Below, one piece after another: positions 17,981 through 26,703 of a stretch of DNA of 64,000 nucleotides (position 1 is its first letter; every line of letters starts with the position of its first letter). The stretch comes from Halovenus amylolytica. GTDB lineage: Archaea; Halobacteriota; Halobacteria; Halobacteriales; Haloarculaceae. Both the position numbers and the translations under genes were made by a program. The notes under the pieces are model-generated. The model made no database searches. It was given only the letters and a program-made list of their open reading frames with translations, and was not told the DNA's origin. The stretch is taken from assembly GCA_004015825.1 (NCBI GenBank), contig SAYS01000007.1, positions 124,001 through 188,000 on the forward strand, in the 5' to 3' direction.

Positions 17981-17987
17981 TTTTTTT
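17981..17987 (+). terminator. Poly-T stretch after the first glnA
   Basis: Seven Ts about 50 bp after the stop. Archaeal transcription often ends at such U-runs. It sits between the two glnA genes, which each appear to have their own promoter. Confidence 0.45.
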
Positions 17988-18096
17988 ACTTTCCACAGTT
18001 ATCGAGGCTGAAATCCCACCCATCCGTGTCAGCTAAAGAATATGTTGTAGCCGTGAATCCAACCGGATTTATAGCTCCGACGAGATGGGTCGTACG

Positions 18097-19452
18097 ATGA
18101 CAACCGAAAACCTGTCTGCAGAGGCAGAGGACGTCCTCGGCGAAATCGAGGAAGAGGGTGTAGATTTCCTGCGTCTCCAGTTCAGCGACATTCTGGGGAC
18201 ACCGAAAAACGTCTCGATCCCGGCCGACCAGGCCGAGAAGGCGTTCACCGAGGGGATCTACTTCGATGGCTCGTCGATCAACGGCTTCGTCCGGATTCAG
18301 GAATCCGACATGCGACTCGAACCGGATCCGACGACGTTTGCCGTGCTCCCGTGGCGAAACAGCGAGAAGGTCACGAGTGCCCGCCTCATCTGTGACGTCA
18401 TCGACACCACAACTGGCGACCCGTTCCAGGGCGACCCACGGCGTGTCCTCAAAAACGCAGTCGACCGTGCGAACGAGATGGGCTACACCGTCAACGCCGC
18501 ACCGGAGCCGGAGTTTTTCCTCTTCGAGGAAGACGAGAACGGCAACGCGACGACGACCACCCACGACTCGGGGGGGTACTTCGATCTCGCACCGAAGGAT
18601 CTGGCCCAGGATGTCCGTGGCGACATCATCTACGGCCTCCAGGAGATGGGCTTCGAGGTCGAGGCCAGCCACCACGAGGTCGCCGAAGGCCAGCACGAGA
18701 TCAACTTCACCTACGACGACGCACTCACGACGGCCGACAACGTCGTCACCTTCCGCTCGGTCGTCCGTGCGATCTCGGCCGAACACGATCTCCACGCGAC
18801 CTTCATGCCGAAGCCGATCCCGCGCATCAACGGCTCGGGCATGCACACGCACCTCTCGCTTTTCACTGACGACGGCGAGAACGCCTTCCACGATGACGAC
18901 GACGAGTTCAACCTCAGCGAAACCGCCAAACAGTTCCTCGCCGGCATCCTCGAACACGCACCGGCACTCGCCGCTGTCACCAACCCGACTGTTAACAGCT
19001 ACAAACGACTCGTGCCGGGCTACGAGGCTCCCGTCTACGTCGCCTGGTCCGACGTCAACCGCTCGGCGCTCATCCGCAAACCGGCCGCCCGCGTGCCGGC
19101 CGCATCCCGGATCGAGGCCCGCTTCCCCGACCCGTCCTGTAACCCGTACCTCGCACTCGCCGTGCTGATCCACGCGGGGCTGGACGGCATCGAAAGCGAG
19201 GTCGACTGCCCGGACCCGGTTCGTGAGAACATCTACGAGTTCGACGAAGAGAAACGCGAGGAGTACGGCATCGACACGCTGCCGACGAACCTCGGCGAGG
19301 CCGTCGACGAACTCCAGGATGACGAGGTCATCATGGACGCGCTCGGCCCACACGTCTCCGAGAAGTTCATCGAAGCGAAAAATCAGGAGTTCGAGGAGTA
19401 CCTCATCGACGTCTCCGAGTGGGAGATCGACCGCTACCTCGAAAAGTTCTAA
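18097..19452 (+). CDS. glnA: Glutamine synthetase type I, copy 2
   Basis: A 451-residue tandem paralogue of the preceding gene, keeping all GS-I motifs including [10 protein letters not shown]. Its own promoter is visible: GATTTATAG (18066-18074) about 27 bp before ATG 18097, suggesting a leaderless transcript. An in-frame ATG at 18085 is less likely because the homologous N-terminus begins MTTENLS. Long stretches are identical in DNA to copy 1, which points to recent duplication or ongoing gene conversion. Confidence 0.95.
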   Translation: MTTENLSAEAEDVLGEIEEEGVDFLRLQFSDILGTPKNVSIPADQAEKAFTEGIYFDGSSINGFVRIQESDMRLEPDPTTFAVLPWRNSEKVTSARLICDVIDTTTGDPFQGDPRRVLKNAVDRANEMGYTVNAAPEPEFFLFEEDENGNATTTTHDSGGYFDLAPKDLAQDVRGDIIYGLQEMGFEVEASHHEVAEGQHEINFTYDDALTTADNVVTFRSVVRAISAEHDLHATFMPKPIPRINGSGMHTHLSLFTDDGENAFHDDDDEFNLSETAKQFLAGILEHAPALAAVTNPTVNSYKRLVPGYEAPVYVAWSDVNRSALIRKPAARVPAASRIEARFPDPSCNPYLALAVLIHAGLDGIESEVDCPDPVRENIYEFDEEKREEYGIDTLPTNLGEAVDELQDDEVIMDALGPHVSEKFIEAKNQEFEEYLIDVSEWEIDRYLEKF

Positions 19453-19462
19453 ACGGACGCCG

Positions 19463-19473
19463 TTTTCTTTTTT
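19463..19473. terminator. T-rich terminator between glnA copy 2 and the GH3 gene
   Basis: TTTTCTTTTTT just after the glnA stop, preceded by a short GGACGCC-type G+C element. It lies in the 27-bp gap between two convergent genes. Confidence 0.4.
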
Positions 19474-19479
19474 CGCCGC

Positions 19480-21582
19480 TCACCGCGTGAGTGAGACAGA
19501 CCGCAAGCAATCGCGGGCGGACCGTCCGACTTCGACCGTGTACTCGCCGCTTTCGAGAACCCACCCGTCGTCGTAGTACGAGAACGCCCGGTCGTCGAGG
19601 TCGATCCGGACCCGTTCCGACGCCCCGCCAGCCACGTCGACGGCCGCGAACCCGCCGAGTTCGCGCTCCGGGCGCTCGATATCCGACTCGGGTGGACAGA
19701 CGTAGGCCTGTACAACCTCGCGGCCATCCCGGTCGCCAGTGTTTTCGACAGTCAGTTCGACCGCCCCCTCGTCAGTAACCGTCAGATCGCGGTACGCGAA
19801 GGTGGCGTACGAACAGCCGTGTCCGAAGGGATAGGTAGGATCCGTCCCCGATGCGTCGAAGTGGTGGTATCCCACGAAAACACCCTCAGAGTAGGATGCG
19901 CGTCCAGCGACGCCGGGATACTGTTCGGGTGAACTTGCCGGATACGCCGCTGCCGGTGCGAACGTGACCGGCAGTCGCCCCGAGGCGTCGATATCGCCGT
20001 AGAGGACAGAAGCGAGCGCCGCCCCGTCGGCCTGCCCCGGATACCAGGCCTCGACGACCGCTGCGACAGAATCGCGCCACGGCGTCTCGACCGGACCGCT
20101 CGACTGGATCACGACGACAGTCCGGTCGTTTGCGGCAGCGACGGCCTCGACGAGTCCGTCCTGTTCGCCCGGTAGCGCGAGACTCTCGCGGTCTTTCGCT
20201 TCGGTTGCCCGGTCGCGAACGACGACGATTGCAACCTCGGCCCCGGCTGCCGCGTCCGCTGCGCTGTCGAACTCGGTCTCGATTTTATTCTCGTCAGTTC
20301 TCCCCGTCGATTCGCCGGCGATCACGTCGAAAAACGAGAGATCTTCGATTTCGGGATGGCCTCGGCAGACTGTGACCGCGCCATCGGCCCGGTCTCGGAG
20401 TCCTGCCGCCGTCGACGTCGTCACGAAGGGTGTCGTCTCGGAGGAGCCACCGCCACCGAGTGTCGCCTCGTGGACGTTCGGCCCGATCACTGCGATCTCG
20501 GTCTCCGCGGCGAGGGGCAGTACGCCGTCGTTTTCGAGGACGACCGTGCCACGGGCAGCGAGTTCCTCGGCCAGCGTACGGTGGTCGGGCGTGTCGAGTT
20601 CCCCCACAGGACGGTCACCGTCCAGTCGGTCGAGACGCTCTATCGCGCCGAGCACCCGTCGGACCATCTCGTCGAGTCTCGATTCGAGGACTGCACCCGA
20701 ATCGATCGCCTCGGACAGCGCCTGGTCGAACTGGCCGACGTTCTCGGGGTCGGGCATGCCGCCGGCGAGCGCCCCGAAATCGGTCGTCTGGTCGGCTGTC
20801 TCCTCGTCAGCCGCGCCGCCGATCTGCTCGTCTGGTTCGATCCCCGGCATTTCGAGATCGAGGCCGGCGTTTGCGGCCGCGACGGTGCTCTCGGTGCCGT
20901 ACCAGTCGGACATCACCACCCCATCGAACCCCCACTCTTCTTTCAGAACACCGGTGACGAGTTCGCGGTGTTCGGACATGTGGGTGCCGTTGACGCGGTT
21001 GTAGGCAGTCATGATCGCGCCGGCACCGGCGTCGATGGCGTCGTGAAATCCCGGGAGGTATCGCTCCCGGAGTGTGCGCTCGCTGCTGTCCGCGCTGACA
21101 GTCACCCGATCGGTCTCCTGATTGTTTGCGACGTAGTGTTTCGGCGTCGCGAGCACCTCCTCGGACTGGATACCTTCGACTGCACTCGCGGCGATCGAAC
21201 CCGTCAGAATCGGATCTTCACTGTAGTACTCGAAGTTCCGCCCGCAGTGGGGGATGCGGATCAGATTCAACCCCGGTGCGAGCAGGACATCCTGGCCGTG
21301 GGCGGCCGCCTCGCGTGCCATCGCCGCACCCTTCCTGTAGGCTGCGGTGGGGTCGAACGTCGACGCGACGGCGATCGGTGCCGGGAATGCCGTCGCCGAC
21401 TCGTCCGGGATCCGAACGCCGAGTGGGCCGTCGACCAGGCGCAGCGGCGGAATCCCCAGTCGCTCGATTCCTGCCACGTATCCGGTAGCCGTCCCCGCGG
21501 GATCGGCTGCCCCCCGTACGAGTCCGAGTTTCTCCCCACGAGTGAGTGTTTCCAGAAGTCTGCTAATCGTATCTCCAGCCAT
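19480..21582 (-). CDS. Glycoside hydrolase family 3 (beta-glucosidase-like)
   Basis: A 700-residue GH3 enzyme. The N-terminal barrel contains RNFEYYSEDP (115-124), PKHYVANNQE (147-156) and the nucleophile D226 in GVVMSDWYGT. The C-terminal alpha/beta sandwich includes AVIGPN, and the final domain is fibronectin-III-like (DREVVQAYV-type). There is no signal peptide, so it likely acts on imported disaccharides or oligosaccharides in the cytoplasm. The exact glycosidic specificity cannot be read from sequence. It is convergent with glnA copy 2. Confidence 0.9.
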   Translation of the reverse strand: MAGDTISRLLETLTRGEKLGLVRGAADPAGTATGYVAGIERLGIPPLRLVDGPLGVRIPDESATAFPAPIAVASTFDPTAAYRKGAAMAREAAAHGQDVLLAPGLNLIRIPHCGRNFEYYSEDPILTGSIAASAVEGIQSEEVLATPKHYVANNQETDRVTVSADSSERTLRERYLPGFHDAIDAGAGAIMTAYNRVNGTHMSEHRELVTGVLKEEWGFDGVVMSDWYGTESTVAAANAGLDLEMPGIEPDEQIGGAADEETADQTTDFGALAGGMPDPENVGQFDQALSEAIDSGAVLESRLDEMVRRVLGAIERLDRLDGDRPVGELDTPDHRTLAEELAARGTVVLENDGVLPLAAETEIAVIGPNVHEATLGGGGSSETTPFVTTSTAAGLRDRADGAVTVCRGHPEIEDLSFFDVIAGESTGRTDENKIETEFDSAADAAAGAEVAIVVVRDRATEAKDRESLALPGEQDGLVEAVAAANDRTVVVIQSSGPVETPWRDSVAAVVEAWYPGQADGAALASVLYGDIDASGRLPVTFAPAAAYPASSPEQYPGVAGRASYSEGVFVGYHHFDASGTDPTYPFGHGCSYATFAYRDLTVTDEGAVELTVENTGDRDGREVVQAYVCPPESDIERPERELGGFAAVDVAGGASERVRIDLDDRAFSYYDDGWVLESGEYTVEVGRSARDCLRSVSLTR

Positions 21583-21635
21583 ACGAGAGCTACGTGGCTG
21601 TCACAAAAAAGTCGATGTGAGTCGGTTCCGGCAGC

Positions 21636-22766
21636 TCAGTTCTCGGAGCCATCCTCCGAGTCGGCCGGCTCGCCGTCGATATCCACATCCGGCAGCGTCA
21701 GGACGTTCTCCCGACCCAGCCGGAACGATTCGAGCTCGTCGTCCTCACGGAGATCACCGACGACCTGGCTGGTTTTCGCCGCCGACCAGTCGAGTTGCTC
21801 GGCCAGCGCCTTCTGTTTCATCCGGCCGCCGTTGTCGGCAAGCAACTGCAGGACCTGTTCCTCGTTGCTCAGAAGCCCCGGCGGTGGGTCAGCGCTGTCG
21901 TCGGCACCCGCGACGGACTCGCCAGCATCGCCGGCGTCAGTCCCGCCGCTGCTCGCAGTAGCCGCCGACGGCTGGTCGTGAGCCCCGTCATCTGCGGTCG
22001 GGCCGTCTCGCTGCCACCAGTACAGCCCGGCCACACCAGCCACGAGCACTGTAAGCAGCGCGACCCCGAACAGCCAGATCGGGGTTCCCGAGCCCTCCGC
22101 CGCTGTTGCCGGACGGAGTTCGATCTGTGGCTGTCCGGCATCGAAATCGATCGGGCCACGCCAGACGACACGTTGCTGTTCTGTCGTCTCTGGATCGGGA
22201 TCACTCGACTGGAGTTGGTGTGTCTCCGGCCAGCTAAACTCCAGTCGCTCCTCTTCCTGCAAGAACAGCTGTTCGACCGCGTCGCCAGCCCGGATCGTCT
22301 CACCGTCGACGTCAGCGAACCCAGCCCACTCGAACTCGAAGGTGACGATCCCGAACGCGTCCTGTGGCTGCTCGCGGCGCTCGGTCGAGACCCCGAACTG
22401 GTCGACGGTCATCTCCCTGCCGGTCGCGTTCTCGGCAGTCCCGGCAGTCGCTCTGATCCGCTCTTCGAAGGGACCGAGATACGACGACTGGTTCGCCTCG
22501 ATATCTGCCTGGAGGTCGTCGAAAGCCTGCTCATCTGTCTCGTCGTCGAGGCGGAGGCGGTACTCGACCTGCCAGTCGGCATCACCCTCGGCGTCGAGAT
22601 CCGCCGACAGCACCACCGTATCGGCGTCGATATCCTGTGCGGCGAATCCGGCGGGCTGGTCCAACTGACTCTCGCCAGCGGCCACACCAGCAAAACCGCC
22701 AGCGAAGACCAGCAACACAGCAGCGATAGCCACCAGCAGCGACAACCGCCAGCGCGGGTTACTCAT
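21636..22766 (-). CDS. Membrane-anchored protein with C-terminal winged helix
   Basis: ATG 22766 gives 376 residues: a hydrophobic N-terminal signal (RWRLSLLVAIAAVLLVFAGG), an extracytoplasmic beta-rich domain, a transmembrane helix (WLFGVALLTVLVAGVAGLYW), a linker, and a cytoplasmic wHTH (LLSNEEQVLQLLADNGGRMK, then QLDWSAAKTSQVVGDL). This is the haloarchaeal DUF7345/DUF7343-type architecture. It may carry an outside signal directly to DNA. The ligand and targets are unknown. Confidence 0.78.
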   Translation of the reverse strand: MSNPRWRLSLLVAIAAVLLVFAGGFAGVAAGESQLDQPAGFAAQDIDADTVVLSADLDAEGDADWQVEYRLRLDDETDEQAFDDLQADIEANQSSYLGPFEERIRATAGTAENATGREMTVDQFGVSTERREQPQDAFGIVTFEFEWAGFADVDGETIRAGDAVEQLFLQEEERLEFSWPETHQLQSSDPDPETTEQQRVVWRGPIDFDAGQPQIELRPATAAEGSGTPIWLFGVALLTVLVAGVAGLYWWQRDGPTADDGAHDQPSAATASSGGTDAGDAGESVAGADDSADPPPGLLSNEEQVLQLLADNGGRMKQKALAEQLDWSAAKTSQVVGDLREDDELESFRLGRENVLTLPDVDIDGEPADSEDGSEN

Positions 22767-22854
22767 CGCTCCCAGGTTCGGAGTCGAGCCCAATAGGCGT
22801 TGTTGCCCCACCCGGGCCAGAAGGGATTTCCCCGTGGCACCACCATCTCCGGAT

Positions 22855-23040
22855 ATGCGAGCGAAACTCGACGCAGAGTCCCTCCTGTATATCGTCCTGG
22901 TACTGGTCGTCGTCTGGTTGGTCCTCCAGATCGTAAACGAGGTTTTCTCGATCGTCGGGACGCTCCTCGGGCCACTCTCCTCGCTTTTCGGCCTGGTGAT
23001 CGTCGCGGTGATCGTCCTCTGGCTGCTCGATTACATCTGA
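22855..23040 (+). CDS. Small membrane protein (61 residues)
   Basis: MRAKLDAESLLYIVLVLVVVW and a second hydrophobic stretch make one or two membrane helices. ATG 22855 starts directly after a short leader. It resembles conserved haloarchaeal small membrane proteins (DUF7554-like, from memory). It is followed within 40 bp by the LigT-like gene on the same strand. No function can be given. Confidence 0.7.
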   Translation: MRAKLDAESLLYIVLVLVVVWLVLQIVNEVFSIVGTLLGPLSSLFGLVIVAVIVLWLLDYI

Positions 23041-23078
23041 TCGACGGGCTTTTTGGAGCTGTCGACCTCTCTACGGGC

Positions 23079-23585
23079 GTGTACAGTCTCAACGTGCCAG
23101 TTCCCGGTCAGGTCGGCGCGCTGGCAGTGGAGATCGCTCGACAGTTGCCGTCGGCTCGCGCACGGACCCGCGGGGAGCACACACTCGGCGTGAAACGTCT
23201 CGGCAGCGATGCCGGGCAGTACAGCCGAATCGAGGCACAGGCTCGGGAGGCACTCGCGGGCCAGCCCGCTTTCGAGGCCCGCATCGACGAGATCGATATT
23301 TTCGAAGATCCCCCAGTCGGCACCGCGCCCGTCGTCTATCTCGCGGTCGACTCACCCGGATTGCGACAGCTCCATCAGCGACTCGTCGACATCTTCGGCT
23401 CTGTCAGTGAGGGTATCGAGGGGGAGAGCTACACGCCCCACGTGACGATCGCCCGCGGTGGCTCACTCGACGCTGCGAAGCGGGTCGCCGGAGCGGTCGA
23501 CCCGATCGAGTGGACCGTCTCGAAACTGCAGTTCTGGGACGCAAAGCACAACCAGTCGGTGAGTACGGTCTCGCTGCCGGCGTGA
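23079..23585 (+). CDS. 2H phosphoesterase, 2'-5' RNA ligase (LigT/ThpR) family
   Basis: A GTG at 23079 starts MYSLNVPVPGQV and gives 168 residues. The two HxT motifs of the 2H fold are EHTLGVKRL (about 28-36) and YTPHVTIAR (about 120-128). Members act as 2',3'-cyclic phosphodiesterases and ligate tRNA halves in vitro; the cellular substrate is uncertain. The longer open frame upstream overlaps the small membrane gene and lacks similarity. It is convergent with hisA, three bases apart. Confidence 0.88.
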   Translation: MYSLNVPVPGQVGALAVEIARQLPSARARTRGEHTLGVKRLGSDAGQYSRIEAQAREALAGQPAFEARIDEIDIFEDPPVGTAPVVYLAVDSPGLRQLHQRLVDIFGSVSEGIEGESYTPHVTIARGGSLDAAKRVAGAVDPIEWTVSKLQFWDAKHNQSVSTVSLPA

Positions 23586-23588
23586 ACC

Positions 23589-24314
23589 TTAGTTTTCGAC
23601 GGCTCGCTGTGCCTCCCCGAGCGTGAATTTGCCCTCGTAGAGTGCGCTCCCGACGACGACGGCAGCCGCACCCGCTGCCTTGAGCGAGCGAATATCCTCG
23701 AGAGATGCGACGCCGCCGCTCGCGACGACCGGGATCTCCACCGCCTCGACGAGTCGCTCGACTGGCTCGGTCCGCACACCCTCCAGCTGCCCCTCGACAT
23801 CCACGTCGGTGAACAAAATTGCGCCGGCACCCAGTTCCTCGTACCGGCGCGCGGCCTCCGCGGGGTCGAGCCCGGTGCCTTCCGTCCAGCCGGAGACGAC
23901 CACCTCGCCGTCTTTCGCATCGAGGCTGACGGTCACGCTGCCGGGCTGGTAGTCGCTAATCTCTGCGACGATGTCGGGATTCTCGACGGCCGCAGTCCCG
24001 AGGATCACTCTGTCGATCCCTTGGGAGAGCAGTGCGGTGGCGTCTTCGACGGTCCGGATGCCGCCACCGAGTTGGATGTCCACGTCGCAGGCCTCGGTGA
24101 TGGCGTCGATCGCCGACGCGTTCTTTCGCTCACCCTCGAAGGCACCATCGAGATCGACCAGATGGAGTGTCTCTGCCCCTTCGTCGACCCAGCCGGTCGC
24201 CGCCTCGACGGGATCGCCATAGGTGGTCTCTGTCCCGCGCTCGCCGCCGACGAGCTGGACGACCTGCCCGTCTTGCATATCGACTGCTGGAATGACCGCG
24301 AACTCTTCGTTCAT
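23589..24314 (-). CDS. hisA: ProFAR isomerase (histidine synthesis)
   Basis: A 241-residue TIM barrel, 5'-ProFAR isomerase. The catalytic acid is in IPAVDMQDG at the N-terminus and the second is in LFTDVDVEGQLEG; phosphate loops are QLGGGIRT and VASGGVAS. ATG 24314 gives the standard N-terminus MNEEFAVIPAVDMQ; the frame extends upstream into the hicA region without homology. hisB and hisF also lie in this window as separate minus-strand genes, so the pathway is scattered. Confidence 0.95.
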   Translation of the reverse strand: MNEEFAVIPAVDMQDGQVVQLVGGERGTETTYGDPVEAATGWVDEGAETLHLVDLDGAFEGERKNASAIDAITEACDVDIQLGGGIRTVEDATALLSQGIDRVILGTAAVENPDIVAEISDYQPGSVTVSLDAKDGEVVVSGWTEGTGLDPAEAARRYEELGAGAILFTDVDVEGQLEGVRTEPVERLVEAVEIPVVASGGVASLEDIRSLKAAGAAAVVVGSALYEGKFTLGEAQRAVEN

Positions 24315-24366
24315 AGCTGTCGGTGGGTGTCTCGGCGTCGAAAGGGTGTCGGTCGCGGGTGGACGG

Positions 24367-24617
24367 TCAGCTGTGCCGGTCGATCCAGTCGCAGACGGCA
24401 TCGAAGTCCCGTGCTCCTGCATCGTCGGCAATCGTTCGGAGTGTCCCCGTCCGTAGTTCATCGTGTAGTGGGACTGTAACATGTCGTCGATCAGTATCGT
24501 TGGTCGGGTGTTCGTAGTACAACTGAGCGTGGTCACCGGTGGTGCGTCGCCACTCGAAGCCCCCAGCGTTGACAGTACCTGGCAGACTTCGAATCCCGAA
24601 AACGTCCGCCGTGTCAT
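24367..24617 (-). pseudogene. hicA: HicA-type toxin with a one-base frameshift
   Basis: The N-terminus MTRRTFSGFEVCQVLSTLG is in one frame. The rest, GGFEWRRTTGDHAQLYYEHP, then RHVTVPLHDELRTGTLRTIA and DFDAVCDWIDRHS, is in the next. Joining them gives a normal HicA with the catalytic histidine in TTGDHAQ. The shift falls in a run of five Cs on the plus strand (24559-24563), where six would restore the frame. It could be inactivation, slippage-based switching or a sequence error. hicB lies immediately upstream. Confidence 0.75.
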
Positions 24618-24622
24618 CGTAC

Positions 24623-24898
24623 TCAATCGAGTACGTCCGGCGGTTCCTGGCTCCCAGTGGTGTTTTTCTCGGGATCGATTCCCATCCCACGGAGTTCATC
24701 ATCCGCGGGAGGTCTGCCGATTTCGCCACGGTGGAGCGCCACAGCCTCATCGAGATTCTCCAGCGCTTCCGCGCGGGTCTCTCCCTGGCTGGCGGCGCCC
24801 GTCTCGACATCAGTGGCAACCCACCACTCGCCGTCGTCGACGAGCCGGATTTCCTGGACTGGCTCGTCGTCCTCCCCGTCTGCGGTCGAACTCGCCAT
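24623..24898 (-). CDS. hicB: HicB-type antitoxin
   Basis: This 91-residue protein carries the partial RNase-H-like HicB fold: VQEIRLVDDGEWWVATDVET, then SQGETRAEALENLDEAVALH. ATG 24898 (MASSTADGEDDEP) was chosen; the longer frame runs into the repeat next door. The stop lies a few bases before hicA, so antitoxin precedes toxin. Because hicA is frameshifted, this antitoxin may now lack a partner. It sits in an accessory patch with a cloverleaf repeat and an IS remnant. Confidence 0.82.
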   Translation of the reverse strand: MASSTADGEDDEPVQEIRLVDDGEWWVATDVETGAASQGETRAEALENLDEAVALHRGEIGRPPADDELRGMGIDPEKNTTGSQEPPDVLD

Positions 24899-24988
24899 AC
24901 AAATCGGTTGGTCGGAATCCGATAAAAGGATTCGGACGGCTGAGTTGGCTGTTCTGAGTTCAGCGAGAGGACTGGCAAGAATACTACG

Positions 24989-25242
24989 AACAGCAAGAAA
25001 GCCCCGAGACTCTCGACTCGGGAGACTCGCTGCGCGCTTCGGGCCATACGGCCCTGCAGTGCTTACGTCGTCTGCCTTCGTCGAGAGTCTCGCCCCTTTC
25101 AGTCCCACCCACGTAGCTTGACTGGCCAGCCGATACAGGTGGGACTGAAAGGGGCCGCTCGTTCGCAGAGCGAGACGACGCAAGCACCTACTGGAGCGCA
25201 GCGAGTCGCAGCCAGCGAACGAGCGGGAGCTTTCTTGCTGTT
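24989..25242. repeat. Cloverleaf-like dispersed repeat, copy 2 (complete, inverted orientation)
   Basis: A 254-bp element with terminal repeats at 24989-25005 and about 25225-25242. Hairpins: GAGACTCTCGAC (25006-25017) / GTCGAGAGTCTC (25080-25091); central CCCCTTTCAGTCCCACC (25093-25109) with complement 25138-25154; CCGCTCGTTCGC (25155-25166) / GCGAACGAGCGG (25215-25226). The outer two stems differ from copy 1 in sequence but stay perfectly paired. The asymmetric central loop is the reverse complement of copy 1's loop, so this copy is inserted the other way round. Confidence 0.85.
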
Positions 25243-25255
25243 TGAGATCTGTGAA

Positions 25256-25489
25256 CTACCCCTGCCTACTCGCCGCCGTTGGCGACTCCTTGAGGCAGGG
25301 GCTTCCTGGTTCCACGACGCGCTTTGCAGACACAACCGCAGTCTCCACAGGCGTGCCTTCGGATTCAGGAATCTGGTTGAATCGGTAGAGGGCGTGGTTG
25401 TAAAGTTGGCGACAGGTATCGCGGTGGTAGTCCAACGTCTCACGCTGGTCTTCAGTCGGCGTGAGACGATACCTGTAGTTGTAGTTCAT
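25256..25489 (-). pseudogene. TnpB remnant, IS200/IS605 type, internally deleted
   Basis: The first ~43 residues, MNYNYRYRLTPTEDQRETLD through RQLYNHALYRFNQIP, match the N-terminus of haloarchaeal TnpB. The last part, TPVETAVVSAKRVVE then GSPCLKE, matches its usual C-terminus. About 350 residues in between, including the RuvC and zinc-finger regions, are absent. The protein cannot be a nuclease. It is a MITE-like deletion derivative that keeps both element ends. Confidence 0.75.
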
Positions 25490-25661
25490 GCCCCGTGGGT
25501 CATGGGAGGGGTGACTGGCATATCAACGTTGGCCGCCCGGAGTGAAAGTAGTCCATGGGCCTGTGGGCCAGTACCAAGAGCATCTCTTGAAACCGATGAC
25601 GACGGTGTATCCCCTTCCTACTGCGTTACTCGCTTCGCTGCGTTACTCCTTGAGGAAGGGG
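25259..25661 (-). mobile_element. Degenerate IS200/IS605-family element with two end hairpins
   Basis: Two related hairpins mark element ends: CCCCTGCCT (25259-25267) / AGGCAGGGG (25293-25301), and CCCCTTCCT (25611-25619) / AGGAAGGGG (25653-25661). Both have ACTCCTTG just before the right arm. The first overlaps the TnpB remnant's C-terminus, as right ends do in this family. The second stands alone, as a solo end or a remnant of a neighbouring insertion. Nothing else is recognisable in the 25490-25610 stretch. Confidence 0.65.
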
Positions 25662-25700
25662 GCTTACCGTCTGCAATCAGCTAAATTGAAGAACAACTCC

Positions 25701-25928
25701 TCAGTCCCGTGCGTACAGCGCAGCGCCGACGAAACTCGCTTTCGGCTCTCCAGCCGGCGAGACGGCCAGATACGGCCGTTCGACCGGCCCGAAAATAGTG
25801 ACGACAGTCCCGATTTCGTCGAGATTCTCGTCGATGACCGTCGTTCCGAGCCGGGGATAGCTGTCGTCGACACTGCGGACGACGAGCAATCCCTGTGCCG
25901 TTCGTGTGACCTCGCCGACGCGTTTCAT
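25701..25928 (-). CDS. gar1: H/ACA RNA-protein component Gar1
   Basis: A 75-residue Gar1 core: [36 protein letters not shown] and [10 protein letters not shown] are the typical beta-barrel strands. It works with Cbf5, Nop10 and L7Ae in H/ACA guide RNPs that make pseudouridine. It overlaps srp19 by four bases (ATGA), a conserved archaeal pair. Confidence 0.9.
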   Translation of the reverse strand: MKRVGEVTRTAQGLLVVRSVDDSYPRLGTTVIDENLDEIGTVVTIFGPVERPYLAVSPAGEPKASFVGAALYARD

Positions 25929-26203
25929 GCGCGGATGACGTCGAGATAGGCGGCCGTCGCCTGGAGGAGATCACTCTTCGTCGCGTCGTCGGCCCCTTTC
26001 ACGAGGACGCGACCACGAGCCTCGTACTCCCGGGGGTAGGTTTTCTCACGTTCGATGACGGCGTCGTAGCCGACCTGCTGGACTGCCTGTGCGATTTCGT
26101 CGACCGTCGGATTCTCGACGGCGAGATCAGTCGAGACCCGTCGCCCCTCGTCACGCGTGAGTTCGGCGTCGAGATAGGCGGGCCAGATGACGTTTTCGAC
26201 CAT
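25925..26203 (-). CDS. srp19: Signal recognition particle 19 kDa protein
   Basis: A 92-residue protein starting at ATG 26203 ([20 protein letters not shown]). VIWPAYLD and the [17 protein letters not shown] region are the SRP19 signatures for binding the tips of SRP RNA helices 6 and 8. It assembles SRP before SRP54 binds. The frame extends 23 codons upstream without similarity, so the shorter start is preferred. It is coupled to gar1. Confidence 0.93.
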   Translation of the reverse strand: MVENVIWPAYLDAELTRDEGRRVSTDLAVENPTVDEIAQAVQQVGYDAVIEREKTYPREYEARGRVLVKGADDATKSDLLQATAAYLDVIRA

Positions 26204-26286
26204 ACCGACGCTCGGAGGGGACGATACAAACCTCTTTTTGACGCCGCTCCCGACAGGATCAAATTCGACCACGCCAAAACAGTCGT

Positions 26287-26703
26287 ATGGAGAGGGACGA
26301 CGACCCGCCGGAGAACAGCCCGGCAGGTGAAGACGACAAGCAGCTCCCGGAGGCGTTCGAGGCCGCCGAAGGGACGTATCCGCCGGACTCCGGCGTGCCG
26401 ACGATCACCTGCTCGCGGTGTGACCGCGAGTGGGAGCTGAGCTACGAACTCGACGAACTGCAGGTCGGCAACCGTGCGCTCGAACAGTTCGCGATGGATC
26501 ACAACCACCACACCGGCCACTACCCCGACGGCGTCACGCCCTGGACTGCGGCGTGTCGCCAGTGTCCGGCCGGGGAGTCATTCCTCGCAGAACGACCAGC
26601 TCGCCGCTTTGCCAAAACCCACGCCCGGCATACGACGCATACAGTCGACCTCCAGCAGCCCGAATCCGACGAGACAGAGACGATTCAGCCGCCCAGCGAG
26701 TGA
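26287..26703 (+). CDS. Conserved acidic protein with CxxC pairs
   Basis: A 138-residue protein divergent from srp19. It has two CxxC pairs (CSRCDREWE and [10 protein letters not shown]) and many histidines ([19 protein letters not shown]), suggesting a metal site such as zinc. It has a disordered acidic N-terminus and no membrane segment. It resembles uncharacterised haloarchaeal proteins; I cannot give a function. It is convergent with the antiporter gene, with adjoining stops. Confidence 0.65.
   Translation: MERDDDPPENSPAGEDDKQLPEAFEAAEGTYPPDSGVPTITCSRCDREWELSYELDELQVGNRALEQFAMDHNHHTGHYPDGVTPWTAACRQCPAGESFLAERPARRFAKTHARHTTHTVDLQQPESDETETIQPPSE

Noticed and set aside
17986..19353. 455-codon frame antisense to the second glnA
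   Set aside because: It exactly mirrors the real gene's codon structure, as does a similar frame opposite the first glnA, and has no family similarity.
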